Shown one piece after another: positions 32,101 through 44,020 of a stretch of 64,000 nt of DNA (the first letter of the stretch is position 1; every line of letters starts with the position of its first letter). Below the pieces are notes generated by a model. It did not search any database and had not been told where the DNA came from. It worked only from the letters and a program-made list of their open reading frames with translations. A program made the position numbers and the translations under genes. Where the stretch lies: the NCBI GenBank assembly GCA_905147135.1, contig LR990044.1, positions 15,566,122-15,630,121 on the forward strand, read 5' to 3'. The stretch comes from Blastobasis lacticolella. Taxonomy: Eukaryota; Arthropoda; Insecta; Lepidoptera; Blastobasidae.

Positions 32101-32299
32101 TTTGAATATTTGATGTTTGGTTGTTTGAAATAGATAAACTCAAAAACTCAATTTCAAACATTCTTTCATCTATTGAAAGCTAAATTATCAGCGAGTAACA
32201 TAGGGTTTTTTTTACTTAAAAATTGTAAATTAGAGATAAAAACCTAGGAAAATTGCAAGAATATAACTCAAGGTACCAAAATGCATGTTCGCGCATGTT

Positions 32300-32394
32300 T
32301 GGTTTTGTAATGTTCAGTACAAGGTCTGTATGTGTAGGGTAGGGTAGAATAGGGTTGGGACACCACGCAATCGAAGTTGCACCGGGCCCACTAG
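32300..32394 (+). mobile_element. Helitron-like 3' end
   Basis: 'Gggtagggtagaatagggtt', then a weak GCAA-TCGAAG-TTGC hairpin (32367-32380) and 'ccgggccca', lead to CTAG at 32391-32394 followed by T. Helitrons end in CTRR shortly after a hairpin and insert between A and T. The 5' end was not found. Confidence 0.5.
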
Positions 32395-32506
32395 TTTAAA
32401 AAAGAAATATATTAATGTTTCATGCTGCTACCTTAAGCGCGATTAACAGCATCGAGTTTTTGGTATTTTTCGACGAAAATGTTGTTACGGTTCTGCCATA
32501 TGATGA

Positions 32507-32757
32507 TACAGCCCATAACAGTCCACTGCAGGACTTAGGGCCTCTCCTACGAAAGGGAAGGTTTTTGACATGGTCTCCACGCTTGGCAGGCGGGTTGGCG
32601 ATCGCAGTGTTGAATATAACAATAGAAAAAGCTGCTGCCTATTTTCCAGCCTACGGAGACTCTTAGATCTTTTGTCTCGAAAACATTAGTCGTCTTGTAC
32701 GACACCCACGAGTGTTAGGGGTTGGTGCTATTCTACTCTGCCGGACACCACATGGCT
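32507..32757 (+). repeat. Dispersed repeat family F, best copy
   Basis: It runs from 'cagcccataacagtccactg' through 'tctccacgcttggcaggcgg' to 'gacaccacatggct'. The first 120 bases match the complement of 43905-44020 closely. An 83-codon ORF across its left half is not a gene. Confidence 0.75.
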
Positions 32758-33524
32758 AGCCATATTATGTTAACAAGTAAAACGTTCGTGTTCGGATAAA
32801 GCGCAAATTAGACCAGCGAACTGCTTGTGAAAGCAAGCATCAGCATCAGTGATGATTAGGGCCGCGGCAAATGCCACAGGTAGTGCGCTCACTGCTCGTT
32901 GTCATTGAACAGAGCGCAAAGATAAATATTTGTTACCTTGGCAATTAAAAATCATTCGTCGGTTCTACAAGATTAGGTATAATTCCATAATGTCCTTGGA
33001 ATCCTAAAAATTAACGAAAATTGGCAACACTTCGAGTGATGGACCCTGTAGTATACAATTATCTAAATAGTACTACTGTCAGAGAACGATACACCGAGTT
33101 TACTACATAGGTACTGTAGCGCCTACGCTGGGAAACGTAGATACTTTCAACTATAGGAACGATAATATAAAATGTATAATAAAACCAGATACCTACTTAT
33201 ATTTTCTAAAAATAATAATCTAGAACCCACTTATGAGCAGTATGTGATACCGTAAAGCAATGTAATCGCTGAGATAAACGGAACGGGAGAAAGAAAAACA
33301 TGTCCCAATATGGCCGTACCAAGTTAGGGGGAACAAAACTCGTAACTCCTTTTGACGTAACACTAACAAACGCAATTTTTCATACCAATCTTATTTTACG
33401 CGTACACTTTCTTCCCCTATGCGTAAACCGGGATGTAATATGCTGCGACAACATTGTAAAAGTACGTATAAATGTTTGCCATGATAAGCAAGAAATAAGG
33501 TAATTATTTTTAAGGTTTTTTATG
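32758..33524. other. Nothing recognised
   Basis: No shared repeat. A 67-codon ORF at 33300-33503 lacks motifs. Confidence 0.35.
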
Positions 33525-33705
33525 TGAAACGGCTTTAAAATCACACTGAGTATCAAGTCAGAAAACTAGACCGAAAGGGAAAGGTCTATATCGTCTCGTA
33601 TATCTATATCCCAATAACGGCAAAACAATTAGTCTTAGGAACATGAATCTAATGTCATTGTTTAGCGTATATAGTCAGCTCGCTGTTTTGACCTTGAAAT
33701 TGCGT
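33525..33705 (+). repeat. Repeat family G, copy 2
   Basis: Partner of 13985-14185: 'tcaagtcagaaaactagacc', 'gaacatgaatctaatgtca' and 'gtatatagtcagctcgctgt'. Confidence 0.65.
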
Positions 33706-34184
33706 CAAGGTAGGGCATTGATTTGTCCAGCGTGCCCTACCACCTGCACGCGCGAGGATTTGTACGCGGCCACGAACAGCGCTGTATCAGTGGCGGGTTA
33801 CTGGTCCTCGCAAATTTCACCTGCCACTGGTCGACACGCAAAGAAGAAGGGTAGAACGGCAGGGGTTGTATGTATTATTTGGACAATATTTACAGTAAAA
33901 TAAGCAAAAAATTAAAAATTATATACGAAAATTTAATATGGCGGCCTCAGCCCATGCAAAAGTCGCAAGAAATACGAATCACGGTTATCGTCAGAAAGAG
34001 GGGGACATATGTCACACGTGGGTACCCCAATATCCGGCACTGAGCGAGCGAAGCGGTTTGAGAGCATCTCAAAGCTGACAAAGCAGACGTTATCACGTTA
34101 AAACCAACAGCCGTGTTCCAACACAGGTCCCCATCCGATTTTTTAGTACTTGGCTGCACGCAATAATCTCTTATAATCGAAGGA
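33706..34184. other. Unassigned
   Basis: An ORF continues through to 33903 (PACPTTCTREDLYAATNSAV) with a somewhat protein-like, GC-richer segment at 33720-33850. No family is recognised and no continuation was found. Confidence 0.25.
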
Positions 34185-34295
34185 AATCGAAATGCATGAA
34201 AAGATTTATGAATGTGGAAGACGCTAGAGAGGTGTGTCAGGATCGTAGTTTGTGGCAGTCGATAATCTCTGCTGTATTTACTACACTTCTTCCGT
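34185..34295 (+). mobile_element. LINE C-terminal end fragment
   Basis: The frame reads MKRFMNVEDAREVCQDRSLW followed by QSIISAVFTTLLP and a stop. This is the terminal motif of a LINE seen in lepidopterans; a diverged copy is at 54475-54600. Confidence 0.55.
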
Positions 34296-34388
34296 AACAT
34301 TATTCTGCCTTATTCAGTTTCTACCTAATCAAGTTGCTGCCTTATCCCGAATCTGCCGAACATCGCGTAAAAGGACACAGAACAGAAA

Positions 34389-34758
34389 TTAAAATTCATC
34401 ACTTTTGATACTTTTTTTAGTAAGTAAGTTCTGCGCTGCGGAAAAGGCCACCAGAACATAACGATCACACCGACTTAGCGATAATTTCCGATAATTGGTG
34501 TGCGCCCAAAATGGAATAAATTCGATTTCTTCATTATCATCTTCATCTTCGGTCGTACAATCGAAAAATCGATAATACGTAATGGCATTGGTTAATTCGT
34601 TATCAATATCGTTCAGAAGATTTTTCTTCTTAGACCGTCTCGGTTATTAATCGTCGATCTGTCGAGGCTGCCGCTAGAGGCTTATTACCATAAACCAAAG
34701 CTAACACCCCGTTGTTGCGAGGATCAACAGCTTTGTTGGTGGAATTAGATGAGTTCAT
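34389..34758 (-). pseudogene. Frameshifted coding-like stretch, function unknown
   Basis: The minus strand holds an ATG (34756-34758, context caaaaaATG) opening a 42-codon frame (MNSSNSTNKAVDPRNNGVLA ...) that stops at 34630-34632. Overlapping it by 14 nt in another frame is an 84-codon open stretch (34643-34389) without ATG: KKKNLLNDIDNELTNAITYY, CTTEDEDDNEEIEFIPFWAH and NYRKLSLSRCDRYVLVAFSA. The mixed composition and acidic block look like real protein, so a single frameshift or a lost intron could have split one gene. The last ~8 codons run into a SINE 2 scrap at 34375-34400. No domain is recognised. It could be a host pseudogene or part of a DNA transposon. Confidence 0.35.
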
Positions 34759-35334
34759 TTTTTGCGTCAGCTAGAGAGCTGATGTAAATGTAATTGTATC
34801 TATTCTTGATGGGTTGAAGTGTATTTATCGAGCTGAAGAGCACGGGTGACTTAGTCACAGAGTTTCATAATTAATTTCAGTTTTCTTTTGTGTAAGTAGC
34901 TGAACACAAGTATCACTTAGCCATAGTAAAAAAAAACACATTGAGGATAATTTCTAGTATCTTGGTTATATTTTCAGCCCTGTGGGCTCTTATGAGAGAT
35001 GTTGGGTTAACGAATGAAATTTTAAATTTCCGTTACATAAGAGCCACGTTATTACCGCGAGATAAAAGTATATCAGCGACATCTAGTGTCCATATATAAA
35101 AAAAAATCCATAACAATCATTCAACAGTAGCAGCTTTTCAGTGGTCGAATAACACTTAATTTTCTAGAAGTCTCAGGCAAAAGCTGATATTGTCAGATAT
35201 ATGGAAATCTCTGAAAAGGCCTACTTATAAATTCATAATTATGATCAGATATTCGTTTGCCGTGGGGCATGCGCCTCTTCAATGTTTGAAAATCTTACAT
35301 GCTTGTTAATCGGATTGAAGACGGTATATCGAAA
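34759..35334. other. Nothing recognised
   Basis: No shared repeat or ORF of note. Confidence 0.35.
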
Positions 35335-35347
35335 GTACATAATGGTC

Positions 35348-35481
35348 TCACATTTTAAAGGTATGTTCCGGGTTTCCTACCGCGTACCTTCGGGCTATTC
35401 GTAAACAAGGGTACGCGGTAGGAAACCCGGAGCACACATTCAAAATGTGTTACAATAACCGCAATAGTTTCAAACGTTATG
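35348..35481 (+). mobile_element. Short Penelope-derived insertion with 13-bp duplication
   Basis: Flanked by GTACATAATGGTC (35335-35347) and GTACATAATAGTC (35482-35494), one mismatch in 13. Inside, CCGGGTTTCCTACCGCGTAC (35368-35387) is repeated exactly inverted (35411-35430), giving a hairpin. The right part, 'aaaatgtgttacaataaccg', is the PLE tail. No ORF. Confidence 0.85.
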
Positions 35482-35494
35482 GTACATAATAGTC

Positions 35495-36012
35495 ATTGAA
35501 GCCAACAATTAACCGCCTTAAACCTAGTTTATGAATCTATCAGATTGTTTAAGTTTATTACGAGGAACAAGAGACACGGCACATCTTAATTTTAACGTCT
35601 CTCAGGTCAATTATAAAAAATCATAAACTAAAAACAAATGTCTCTAAAGGTTTCTGCTGAGTAAACGCTCTAAAAATAAAAAATAAATAAAATTTGAATT
35701 AAAAATTTTGCCGGTTTTTGTCAGAATAATACACGTTGTTATGAAAAGAAATGATAAGGCTTTTTTATCAAGACTTGAGGATATTGTTGCTTTAGGCAAA
35801 ATAGTCTAAATTCGGGGTAATGGGCTGTATAAATTGCATAAACTTAATATTTACATTTAAGTAATATACATAACTATTTTAAAATTATCTTTTAACGAGA
35901 AAGCATGTACAGTCAGCTTTATTTCTTTCGCAGCAAAGTTGGAGGTCACATTTTCAAGGCGCGTAAAGATCACAGTTTTGAAACCATAAAACAGTGAACG
36001 CTTGCTTATTTT
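35495..36012. other. Nothing recognised
   Basis: AT-rich DNA without a shared repeat. Confidence 0.35.
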
Positions 36013-36179
36013 CTAGTCTACTGCACGGCTAGCACAAGTGTCCCCCGCGCGCGATAAGCGAGAGAAAGCAAGATAGATACTGTTATCTCTTTCATCTTAG
36101 TATTCAGAGAACGAAGCAAACGCTCTCTCGCGGTGTGAACTGTGTCGCGGGCACACTTGTTCTAGCCGTACAAGTCTAG
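36013..36179. mobile_element. MITE with imperfect ~35-bp inverted repeats
   Basis: Left arm 'acggctagcacaagtgt' and right arm complement 'acggctagaacaagtgt' differ at one position in the core. Both outer ends read CTAG. The interior has no coding potential. A related solo end ('gggcacactcgtgctaacc') is at 57041-57059. Confidence 0.65.
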
Positions 36180-36654
36180 TTGCTCTAGTCGCCTTGAACA
36201 GTTCTGAACAACTAAGATAATTTAAAACTTGTTCACGACAAACATAATTCTAATTAGAACTGTATCATGTTAGCTCAAAAAAAGCAAACACAAGCTATAC
36301 GTTGTAATGCTCCATTTTCTTCGTTTGATCAGATTATTTTGAACAGTCTGGATGGTTCGCTACTTCTGATGCCCTGCTCTTCAAGGCACTATAGTGATTG
36401 ATTTTCAAATGAAGTGATATTCCTAACGAAGAGGATTCTCTCCGGCAAACAAGAGGAAGCTTCAATATGTGGACTGTTGTGGGTTGTAGATGTAACGAAG
36501 TCACTCACTTAGCTAATTAGGTCAGAGTAAAGAAATACATTTACATGCGTCCCAACAAACTCACCGCGAAGGATGCCGAAGACTGAGCGGTGTATAAGGA
36601 GAAATAGGAAGGTGGCTTCAGGGCCCTCGCGCGGAAGAGTACTTTTTCACTAGA

Positions 36655-36845
36655 CGTACCTATATAATCTGTCGGGCGCGGTCCGGTTCTGCCCGGCATT
36701 ATCGGGCGCCGCCCGGCTCTAACTGGTATTATCGGGCACGGTCCGGCCGGCCTTGGCAGGGTCTGCTCCGGCTGTGGGGCGGCCAACGTGTCACTGTGTG
36801 TTTGCTTCCTACTTTCCTAACCTCCTGCTTTTTGACAATAGAAAA
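36655..36845. repeat. GC-rich repeat family H, copy 2
   Basis: 'Gtcgggcgcggtccggttct', 'cattatcgggcgccgcccgg', then 'ggggcggccaacgtgtcact' and 'ctttttgacaatag' parallel 27940-28110. Confidence 0.7.
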
Positions 36846-38514
36846 ATACATTTAAAGTCCTAATCAATAAATAAATTTTGAGTTTGAGCTTGAGATTGGG
36901 CCTAACGCCAATATGATTCGGTTTATTTCAAAGTAGTCGTATATTGGTCTCACTCAATTTAATATGAAATGTCAAATATTTGAAATAGCGTCCATACACT
37001 GTCTGGGTAGTGCATTAAGCAGTCTTAGTTAATTAAAGGCAGCCCTGCCTGCATGTTGGCGAAAATGTTCCAGAAATTACTCGCTATTTCATTGGGATTT
37101 CGGCTAACATATTCGCAAATATTTGGCATATTTGGTGTGAGTATTAACAGAAGATTGCTTGTTTATCATATTTCGCTGCATACAAATATTTTGCCATACA
37201 GTAACGCCCCGTGGAGATAATAAGTAATAATGAAATGAAGTACCAATAAACAGTATCCTTAAGACAATATTTGTTAATAAGTATCTGTTCGCTCGGATGG
37301 TTTACAAAGGCCAATAAAAGAATAATAAAGGTGGTCGGCTCATTGTCGTCCTTAAATTATGGATCAAATTATTGTTTTTCACAGCGCCCGCTACAGCGGC
37401 CTTGACTTTGTTCCATCTATTATTTTCCTCGTAATCTGTCTCGACTTCGAATGAATGTTCCGTCCGAAAGCAATTTGTTAATGCCAAAAAAGTAATTGCT
37501 GACTCTGACGCTAATAACGGTTTGATCCAACACTGTTGTTACGCATCCCCTTATTCTGGTATATGCTACACTAAGAGATAATTACACTTATGCGTGTGGA
37601 GGTAACTAATATAAAATGTATTACCGAAAATCCTATTTCTTTAATATTAAATAGGGGGAAGACCTGGCGATCTGTGTTACAGGTTTGTTTTACAAACCCT
37701 ACTTCAGACGTCAGTTCTCTCATGATCTGTCACTAAAAAATGGTGAGTATACTTATCAAATGGTGTGCATTATTGTATCACATGTTGCAGTTATATAAAG
37801 AAAATAAAAATTATATTTATTATTATTATATATTTTTATTCGATGTGATTTATAGGCCTTAGAAAATAATGCAGATTCCTAAATGACTGATAACCAATAT
37901 CGAAGGCCCTTGGGTTGTTTAAAAACTCCAATACCAGAGGTAATACTTCACAGCTCTTCATCATTGCTAATAATAAATGAGAGAAATAAAAACGACAGAG
38001 TTACCAATAAATTAAGAAGGAAAAGTATAGAAACGAGGTCCATATTATGTTTCTTGCGATAAGCGATGACTGTTCACTATAAGTTTGAATATTATCCTAC
38101 ATACTTAAAATATCAAATTTTTCCTCACTTCTTTCAACCACCAACTTCATATACTAGGGAGTTATAATTAACGACGTACGCACAACTATCTTAAACGGAA
38201 GCTTCCAATACATTAATCTTCATAAAGATAAGACCAAAGCTGAAGCCATTCAAACTTCGCACGAAGGTTACTTTCTAGTTTAAAAGATTTTGATTGATGT
38301 TTCTTTTAAAGTCTGACACTGCTAAGGTCTGCGTATAAAAAAGTTCACAAAAATATTTTTCAAGTATTTATGTCACAGGTATTTTTGTTACAAATTGACT
38401 TCTTCATGATCATAATCGTTAATATTTTATTTTTTATACGAGTAGGGCTACCTATTTTATTTGTTGTCATACTATGTTTTAGTAATCTATAGTCTTTGAG
38501 TATTCTACAACCAT
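36846..38514. other. AT-rich stretch, nothing recognised
   Basis: No shared repeat and no credible ORF in about 1.7 kb. Confidence 0.35.
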
Positions 38515-38963
38515 TACACATCGATTGACTGTGAGAAGATGCTCGAGATTCCTGCCCATACAACTGACTTCTATCACAAATCGTTCGCTCTGCAGGCGGC
38601 TAGACTATGGAACAGTCTTCCCCGAGATATAAGGTGTGCAGAATCGTTGTACAGTTTCAAGGAAAAAATAAAACAACATTACTTGACTTTAGTGGGGTGA
38701 TTATGGGTGCTAGACTGCTAGGTTACTTTACTAGCTTTCCAATTGTTTTTGTTTTCATTTTAAATTTTTGTATAGTTTTTGTGTGCACTACCTATCAATG
38801 ACTAAAATACTTTTCTTTAACTTTCCATACCAAGGTTGTCTGGAAGAGATCACGCTAGTGATAAGACCGCCCTTTGTACTGCTTTTTATTATGTATTTTA
38901 TTTCATGTATGTATCTAGTGTGCAAATAAAGAGTTTTTGTATTGTATTGTATTGTATTGTATT
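38515..38963 (+). mobile_element. LINE 3' end with (ATTGT)n tail
   Basis: The frame reads DCEKMLEIPAHTTDFYHKSF, then AARLWNSLPRDIRCAESLYS and FKEKIKQHYL before a stop. This is the 'ARLWNSLP...SLxxFKxxLK' C-terminus of several LINE clades. A 3' UTR follows with 'gtgcaaataaagagtttttg' and a tail of about five ATTGT units (to 38963). The catalytic domains are absent. Confidence 0.75.
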
Positions 38964-39025
38964 GACATCAAGACACCAATTTTGGTGTATACATCTGTAT
39001 ACACCAAAATTGGTGTCTTGATGTC
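38964..39025. repeat. Perfect 29-bp hairpin at a LINE tail
   Basis: Arms 38964-38992 and 38997-39025 are exact reverse complements with a 4-nt ATCT loop. The left arm starts immediately after the ATTGT tail of the LINE. The core contains CACCAATTTTGGTG, itself palindromic. Confidence 0.95.
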
Positions 39026-39149
39026 TCCAATCAATGTGGTATCTACCAATGGACGCTTTCCTGTGCTTAGTAAATAATAATCAAGTTTGTAGTCGAAGAT
39101 GTCTAATTCGAAACCATGAGGAGAGGTAGCAGAAATTATGGTATCCAAA

Positions 39150-39450
39150 GGCTGATAAGCTTTTAGAATCTCAAATCTGATAAAGAGAGAGATGTCGTAC
39201 CGATCCCACCAAGTGATAAGAACAAGCAGACAATGATGACCTTTGAAGTGGCAATGGGTAGGCCACTCGCAGATTGAATATCCAATGGGGCGTAAAAGAT
39301 CTTAAACGGCAACAGCGGGACGTAGGTCGGCCATCTACAAGATGGACGGATGTCCTTTTACTGTTGTTGGGAACCGATGAATACAGGCGGCACAAAACCG
39401 AATGGTGTGGAAGACTCGACTATCTCCGGCAGTGGTTGAAATGATGAAAA
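39150..39450 (+). mobile_element. LINE family B, C-terminal fragment
   Basis: The peptide LKWQWVGHSQIEYPMG is followed in another frame (39286-39444, 53 codons with stop) by WGVKDLKRQQRDVGRPSTRW, TDVLLLLGTDEYRRHKTEWC and LRQWLK. GRPSTRWTD matches the same block at 23938-24275. It is frameshifted and inactive. Confidence 0.8.
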
Positions 39451-42400
39451 TTAACTTTCACTCTTATAGCTGTACGAGTCGCAACAAATGTAAGACAACT
39501 ATTGCCTAGAAAACTATTTTACCTTTTAGTTCAGTAGTTAAACGAGACGTTGACTGCAATTAGGTTCGTCATCCCACTTCGTAAATGTTTGTCCTATCTC
39601 ACACTATTATTTAATTGATGTATTGATTATTTAGAATTGAATTATTTATTTATTGTAATGAATTGACATGATTGAAATTATTATTTTATGAAAATTTTGG
39701 CCATTGATATTATTTTTATATTTTATTAATGAATTTTAATACTATGGAATTGTAAATGCTGAAATAAATGATTATTTAATTTCATTAAATTTTAATTAGC
39801 GCAACCGTCTGTATCTAATATCTACCTATAATGATAGCTCAGGCCCAATATTTATCAATGAAAAAGTTTAATCCTTGAAATCAAAACAAGCAATAACACT
39901 TTCGCATAAACACATAATACTAATATGTACGTATGTAAACTCTTTATTGCGTATAAATGCTTACAGGACTACATAGTCTAGTAAGCGTACATAAATACGT
40001 ACGTACGTGTATGTACATGTATTAGTCATACTATGACGATCACTTGTGCGTAACTTGAACAACCCAGCTAAGCAATATAGGACAGAAGAAGTGTCATCAC
40101 TCAGCTACAGTTTTTGTCACAAACCAAATACTTATCTCTTGGTAGCAACAATTCATCACACAGATCGCTAGCAGTATGGCATTCGATATGTATAATTAAT
40201 TATCCTTGGGAACTTGAAGGCTATCCAAAGGGATTAGTTGTTGAGCAGTTTGTCAATGTCAAACGCAAACACTGAAACTTACTAATAGCTCATGTAAATT
40301 ACTTGTTTAATTGTAACAACTGGACTGGCCAATGGCCAAGGGAATTGAGCGGGAAACTTTCAGATGTTCTAGAAAAAGAAAGGTTACGAAAGGGTATTTT
40401 TCTGCCGAAGATACTATCAATTTTATATTTTAAACTTTATTAGACCGTACTAACGACCATACGGATGATCTCGGGTTTTCTCTATTATAGCAAAAAGGCA
40501 TTATTGGTTTATATGGTTTACATCTACCTAAAACTTCTGGAAGAAATTCTCTTAAGTTATAGTAAAAACCGCATCAAAATTCGTTACCTACGTGGTCAAA
40601 CAGACGCGGCAAGCGAACTTCTTTGTATAAGGGAATGATAATTCTATACCTACTGCAACTAAGTATTACTTAGTATTTTAAAAATGTTTAAAACTACCAA
40701 TCTACAAATACTTCTATATGTACTAAATAAAACAATTTATACATTACATTTCAAACCTATGTTAGGTATCTACTGCTACAATTGTTCATAACTGTACCTT
40801 AGAGTGCCATACACAGCATCCGATCCGAGTTTATAAAAATACGGAGCTTTTGTCGGTCAAGTTTATATTGGCGTTCCAATGGAGCGTCTCCTATATCTTC
40901 GTCTGAATACGGAATGCAGTACTGCCTTTATTCGTTTCTTGCGATGCGATTTCATAAAATAAGTTCTAAAATTAAAAACTAAGCTTGCATCGCGCGGTAC
41001 ACCATACCACAGAGCCCAAACACGATGACGTTATTAGTTCTTATGACCTCCGACCTTCCGACTCCATCATAAGAACAGGTCCATGATACCACATTATAGC
41101 ATTGCCATAGGTGGATACCTAATTATTACTAATAATTATATTATCTATTAAATATCAGCTCAATTGAACGCCGAACGGAAAATGAGTCAAATTAGGCTTG
41201 CAATATTCCAGGATATAACACAAGAAGTTAGTTAAAAGCTTGTAAAAACTCGGAAACTCGGACTAAATCAAGACAAAACACACATATCCAGAATGTAAGC
41301 TGTTACTGTACTAGGTATATCGAATAGCATTTTCGCGCCATTTGTGGACGTGAACTATTTCCAAAACCGAAAATTTATACCGTTAGTCTGTATTAGAGTA
41401 TAGACATATTCAATACAAAATATACCTATTCAACAGAAAAAGGCATCTTAACAATTTTTTATTCTTCGTGCACAACGGGCAGTCTTTCATTCTTTCATTT
41501 CAGCACGAAGGTGCTTCGAGGCTATTAAACTGAAGTCTTGAAGGTACTTCGAGGCTATTATCTGTATGTCTGGTATTTTTGTACAAACATCCATGAGTGA
41601 ATTGGATTGGTGATATCCTCCTTTGCCAATGATCATGACCGAATTTGGAGTCACTGAACACTTTCCGCGGTAAACGTTAATGTTAGTACCCCCTTTTGGG
41701 CACTGACTCGGCAAGTGTTTATTTTGTACAGAGTTTAAAGTTATAGCCAAACGTCATTAGAATGCGAACCTAAGGTATCGTTGGAATGCCTAGCAAACAG
41801 AAACTTTTGGGTTCAGCATAATTTGAAAACTATTAGATTACAGCTGACTCCTTCAGAAAAGGTCTTGTTAGTTTACTTGTGTTTGATAACGGTTAATTTA
41901 TGGAAATGGAACCTCTTTTAACTAAAATTATTTATTACCTTTACATTTAAAGCTTTTTGACGGAGTTCCGTTAGTTCTTTTGCACAAATTCAATCATTTC
42001 CTAAATTTATTTCCTGAATTGCGTCAATTAATGTCTATCCTAAACATTGAAACTGTAATTTCCGAAACTCACGTAACACAATGAAAGCGTCGAATTGTCA
42101 AGTCTAAGACAATCCTAAACTTCTTAATGGACAGTCAGAATTACCGTTAAGTAGACTTTGAGAACATTAAACTTAACAATTCACTAAGTGACGATCGTTA
42201 CAGCAGAGAGGCCTGTTTTTAAGAAGTTACAAAAGATAACTTTACAAGAGGGGAAAAAACAATGTTTTCGTTAAAGTGAGTTGAGAGGAACATCATAATT
42301 TTTACAGCTTTGCAATTAGCCAAAATAATAGGAACTTGTTGACTGTTAACTTTTTTAATATTTAATAGTCAAGTAATTGAATGCCGTTTAATCGCTTGAA

Positions 42401-43904
42401 ACAAAGCTATAGACATACAAATTTATTACAAGTATACACTTACGCCAGGGGTAGGATGAGACTACCGAGTGCCAGCCTCCTCACAAGAGGGTATTATTAA
42501 CCTGTCCTTTTGGAGAAAATAATTAAAGAGTAATTAACATTATTTAAGAACATAAAAAATAATATTAAATATTATTTATTTAAGAACAGAATCCATGCCA
42601 AATCTTATCTGCATGTGCAAACTATTTATCCTACTTTTTGAAGCCCGACTGAACATATTTATACATCCTAATCAGCTCCATTGGCCAACGGTTCTACGAT
42701 TTAGGTGGCATGCTTATTGCCAGGCTACTCTGGAGGCTTCGTTATTCCTGATGGTATTCGTTACAGCAGCCGATTCAACTCCCCATAGATTTGATAACAA
42801 TATCTCAATCTAAGGAATTAAAACTTGACCCTTTGGTACCACAAAGAGCCACCATGAAAAGTGAACAACATTATTAGTTCCATCGTAACGCAACAATAAC
42901 TCACTCGAACTAATAATGTTATGAATAGCTCAAACGGCTCCTGGTCCATCGATCATAGTCCATTCTGACAGCGTAGCCCGGGAGGCTGAATCAGAATCAC
43001 TGCATCATTTTCCATTAGGATTTCCGGCGTTTAATTTTTTATATTTCGTTCGGCGTACGGTAACGCATATTATGTTTTAATATCTGAGGCCAGGGAAGAA
43101 TATATGAGATTTTCGTGCAATTCGTCCGTGATTTCGGGCTACTAAATAGTAGACAGTGGGATGGATAGCTATTATAGCGTTCTATTGGCGATTTTAGGGG
43201 GATTTACGTTTGAATAGAGTAATCTTTTAAATTTCACGTAACACCTTTGAATCAGTCTATTATTGTCCCGAAGGAAATTCTCTATCCAAACAATTTACAC
43301 CATAAACTAGAGGACAAAGAAGAAATCAACGTTTAATTTCCGATTCCCTAACAAATTTCCGTATCAAAGGAGGGTTTTGGGCAATCATTGCGTAAGAGAA
43401 TTCATTAATGGCCTATAAACAAAATCCTTTCGTTGCCTCGAACGATCCTATTAAATGGGGCCTTGATATTAAAATGAAGGGTCGTAAACAGTGAGTATAG
43501 CCGTATTGTACACAAGGTGTAACAAATTCTCTGAGAAATCTCACCTATCTAAACACGTGTGGCTCGTGGATCAGGTTACCTTACAAGTATTTACCTATTA
43601 ATAGTGATATGATTCGGCTTCGCTGGGTACAATATACTATAGTTCGGTATTAAGTATTCAAAAACGGAACTACGAGGTGTCAGAGAGCGCAAGAACGCAC
43701 AGCGTTCCAAGTGCACTATGCGTCCGTCAAAATGAACGAAATAGACCAATAATAGAGCCACTAAGCAAAAAAAAACAATTTCTTTGTTTCTATTATATTT
43801 TAGAGAGCCGTATTGAACGCAGTGCAGACGAGCACTGTGAGAACGTATAGTAACGCTATTTAAGTGAAGTCATTAAACGCTGTAATATAGCCATCTTAAT
43901 TACG
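39451..43904. other. Long mostly featureless stretch
   Basis: 4.4 kb with little to assign: a possible minus-strand LINE tail ('aaactctttattgcgtataa', 39946-39965) near GTAC-rich repeats (39925-40020); 'gacctccgaccttccgactc' (about 41046-41065), which I associate with lepidopteran repeats but cannot confirm; an 87-codon minus ORF (41487-41750) without motif; and a 14-bp perfect inverted repeat at 42867-42880/42907-42920. Confidence 0.35.
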
Positions 43905-44020
43905 CGATCACTGCGATCTCCAACCCACCTGCCAAGCGTGGAGATTATGGCAATAACCTCCCCTTTCGTGGGAGAGGCCCTAAGTCCTGCAGTGGACTGT
44001 TACGGGCTGTGATGATGAAT
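43905..44020 (-). repeat. Repeat family F fragment
   Basis: The complement of the first 115 bases of the 32507 copy: 'tgcgatctccaacccacctg', 'ccaagcgtggagattatgg', 'cgtgggagaggccctaagtc' and 'ctgcagtggactgttacggg'. Confidence 0.8.

Noticed and set aside
41487..41750. 87-codon minus ORF with four Cys
   Set aside because: It begins at TTG right after a stop. Two near-tandem 'cttcgaggctatta' units at its end account for part of it. No family recognised.
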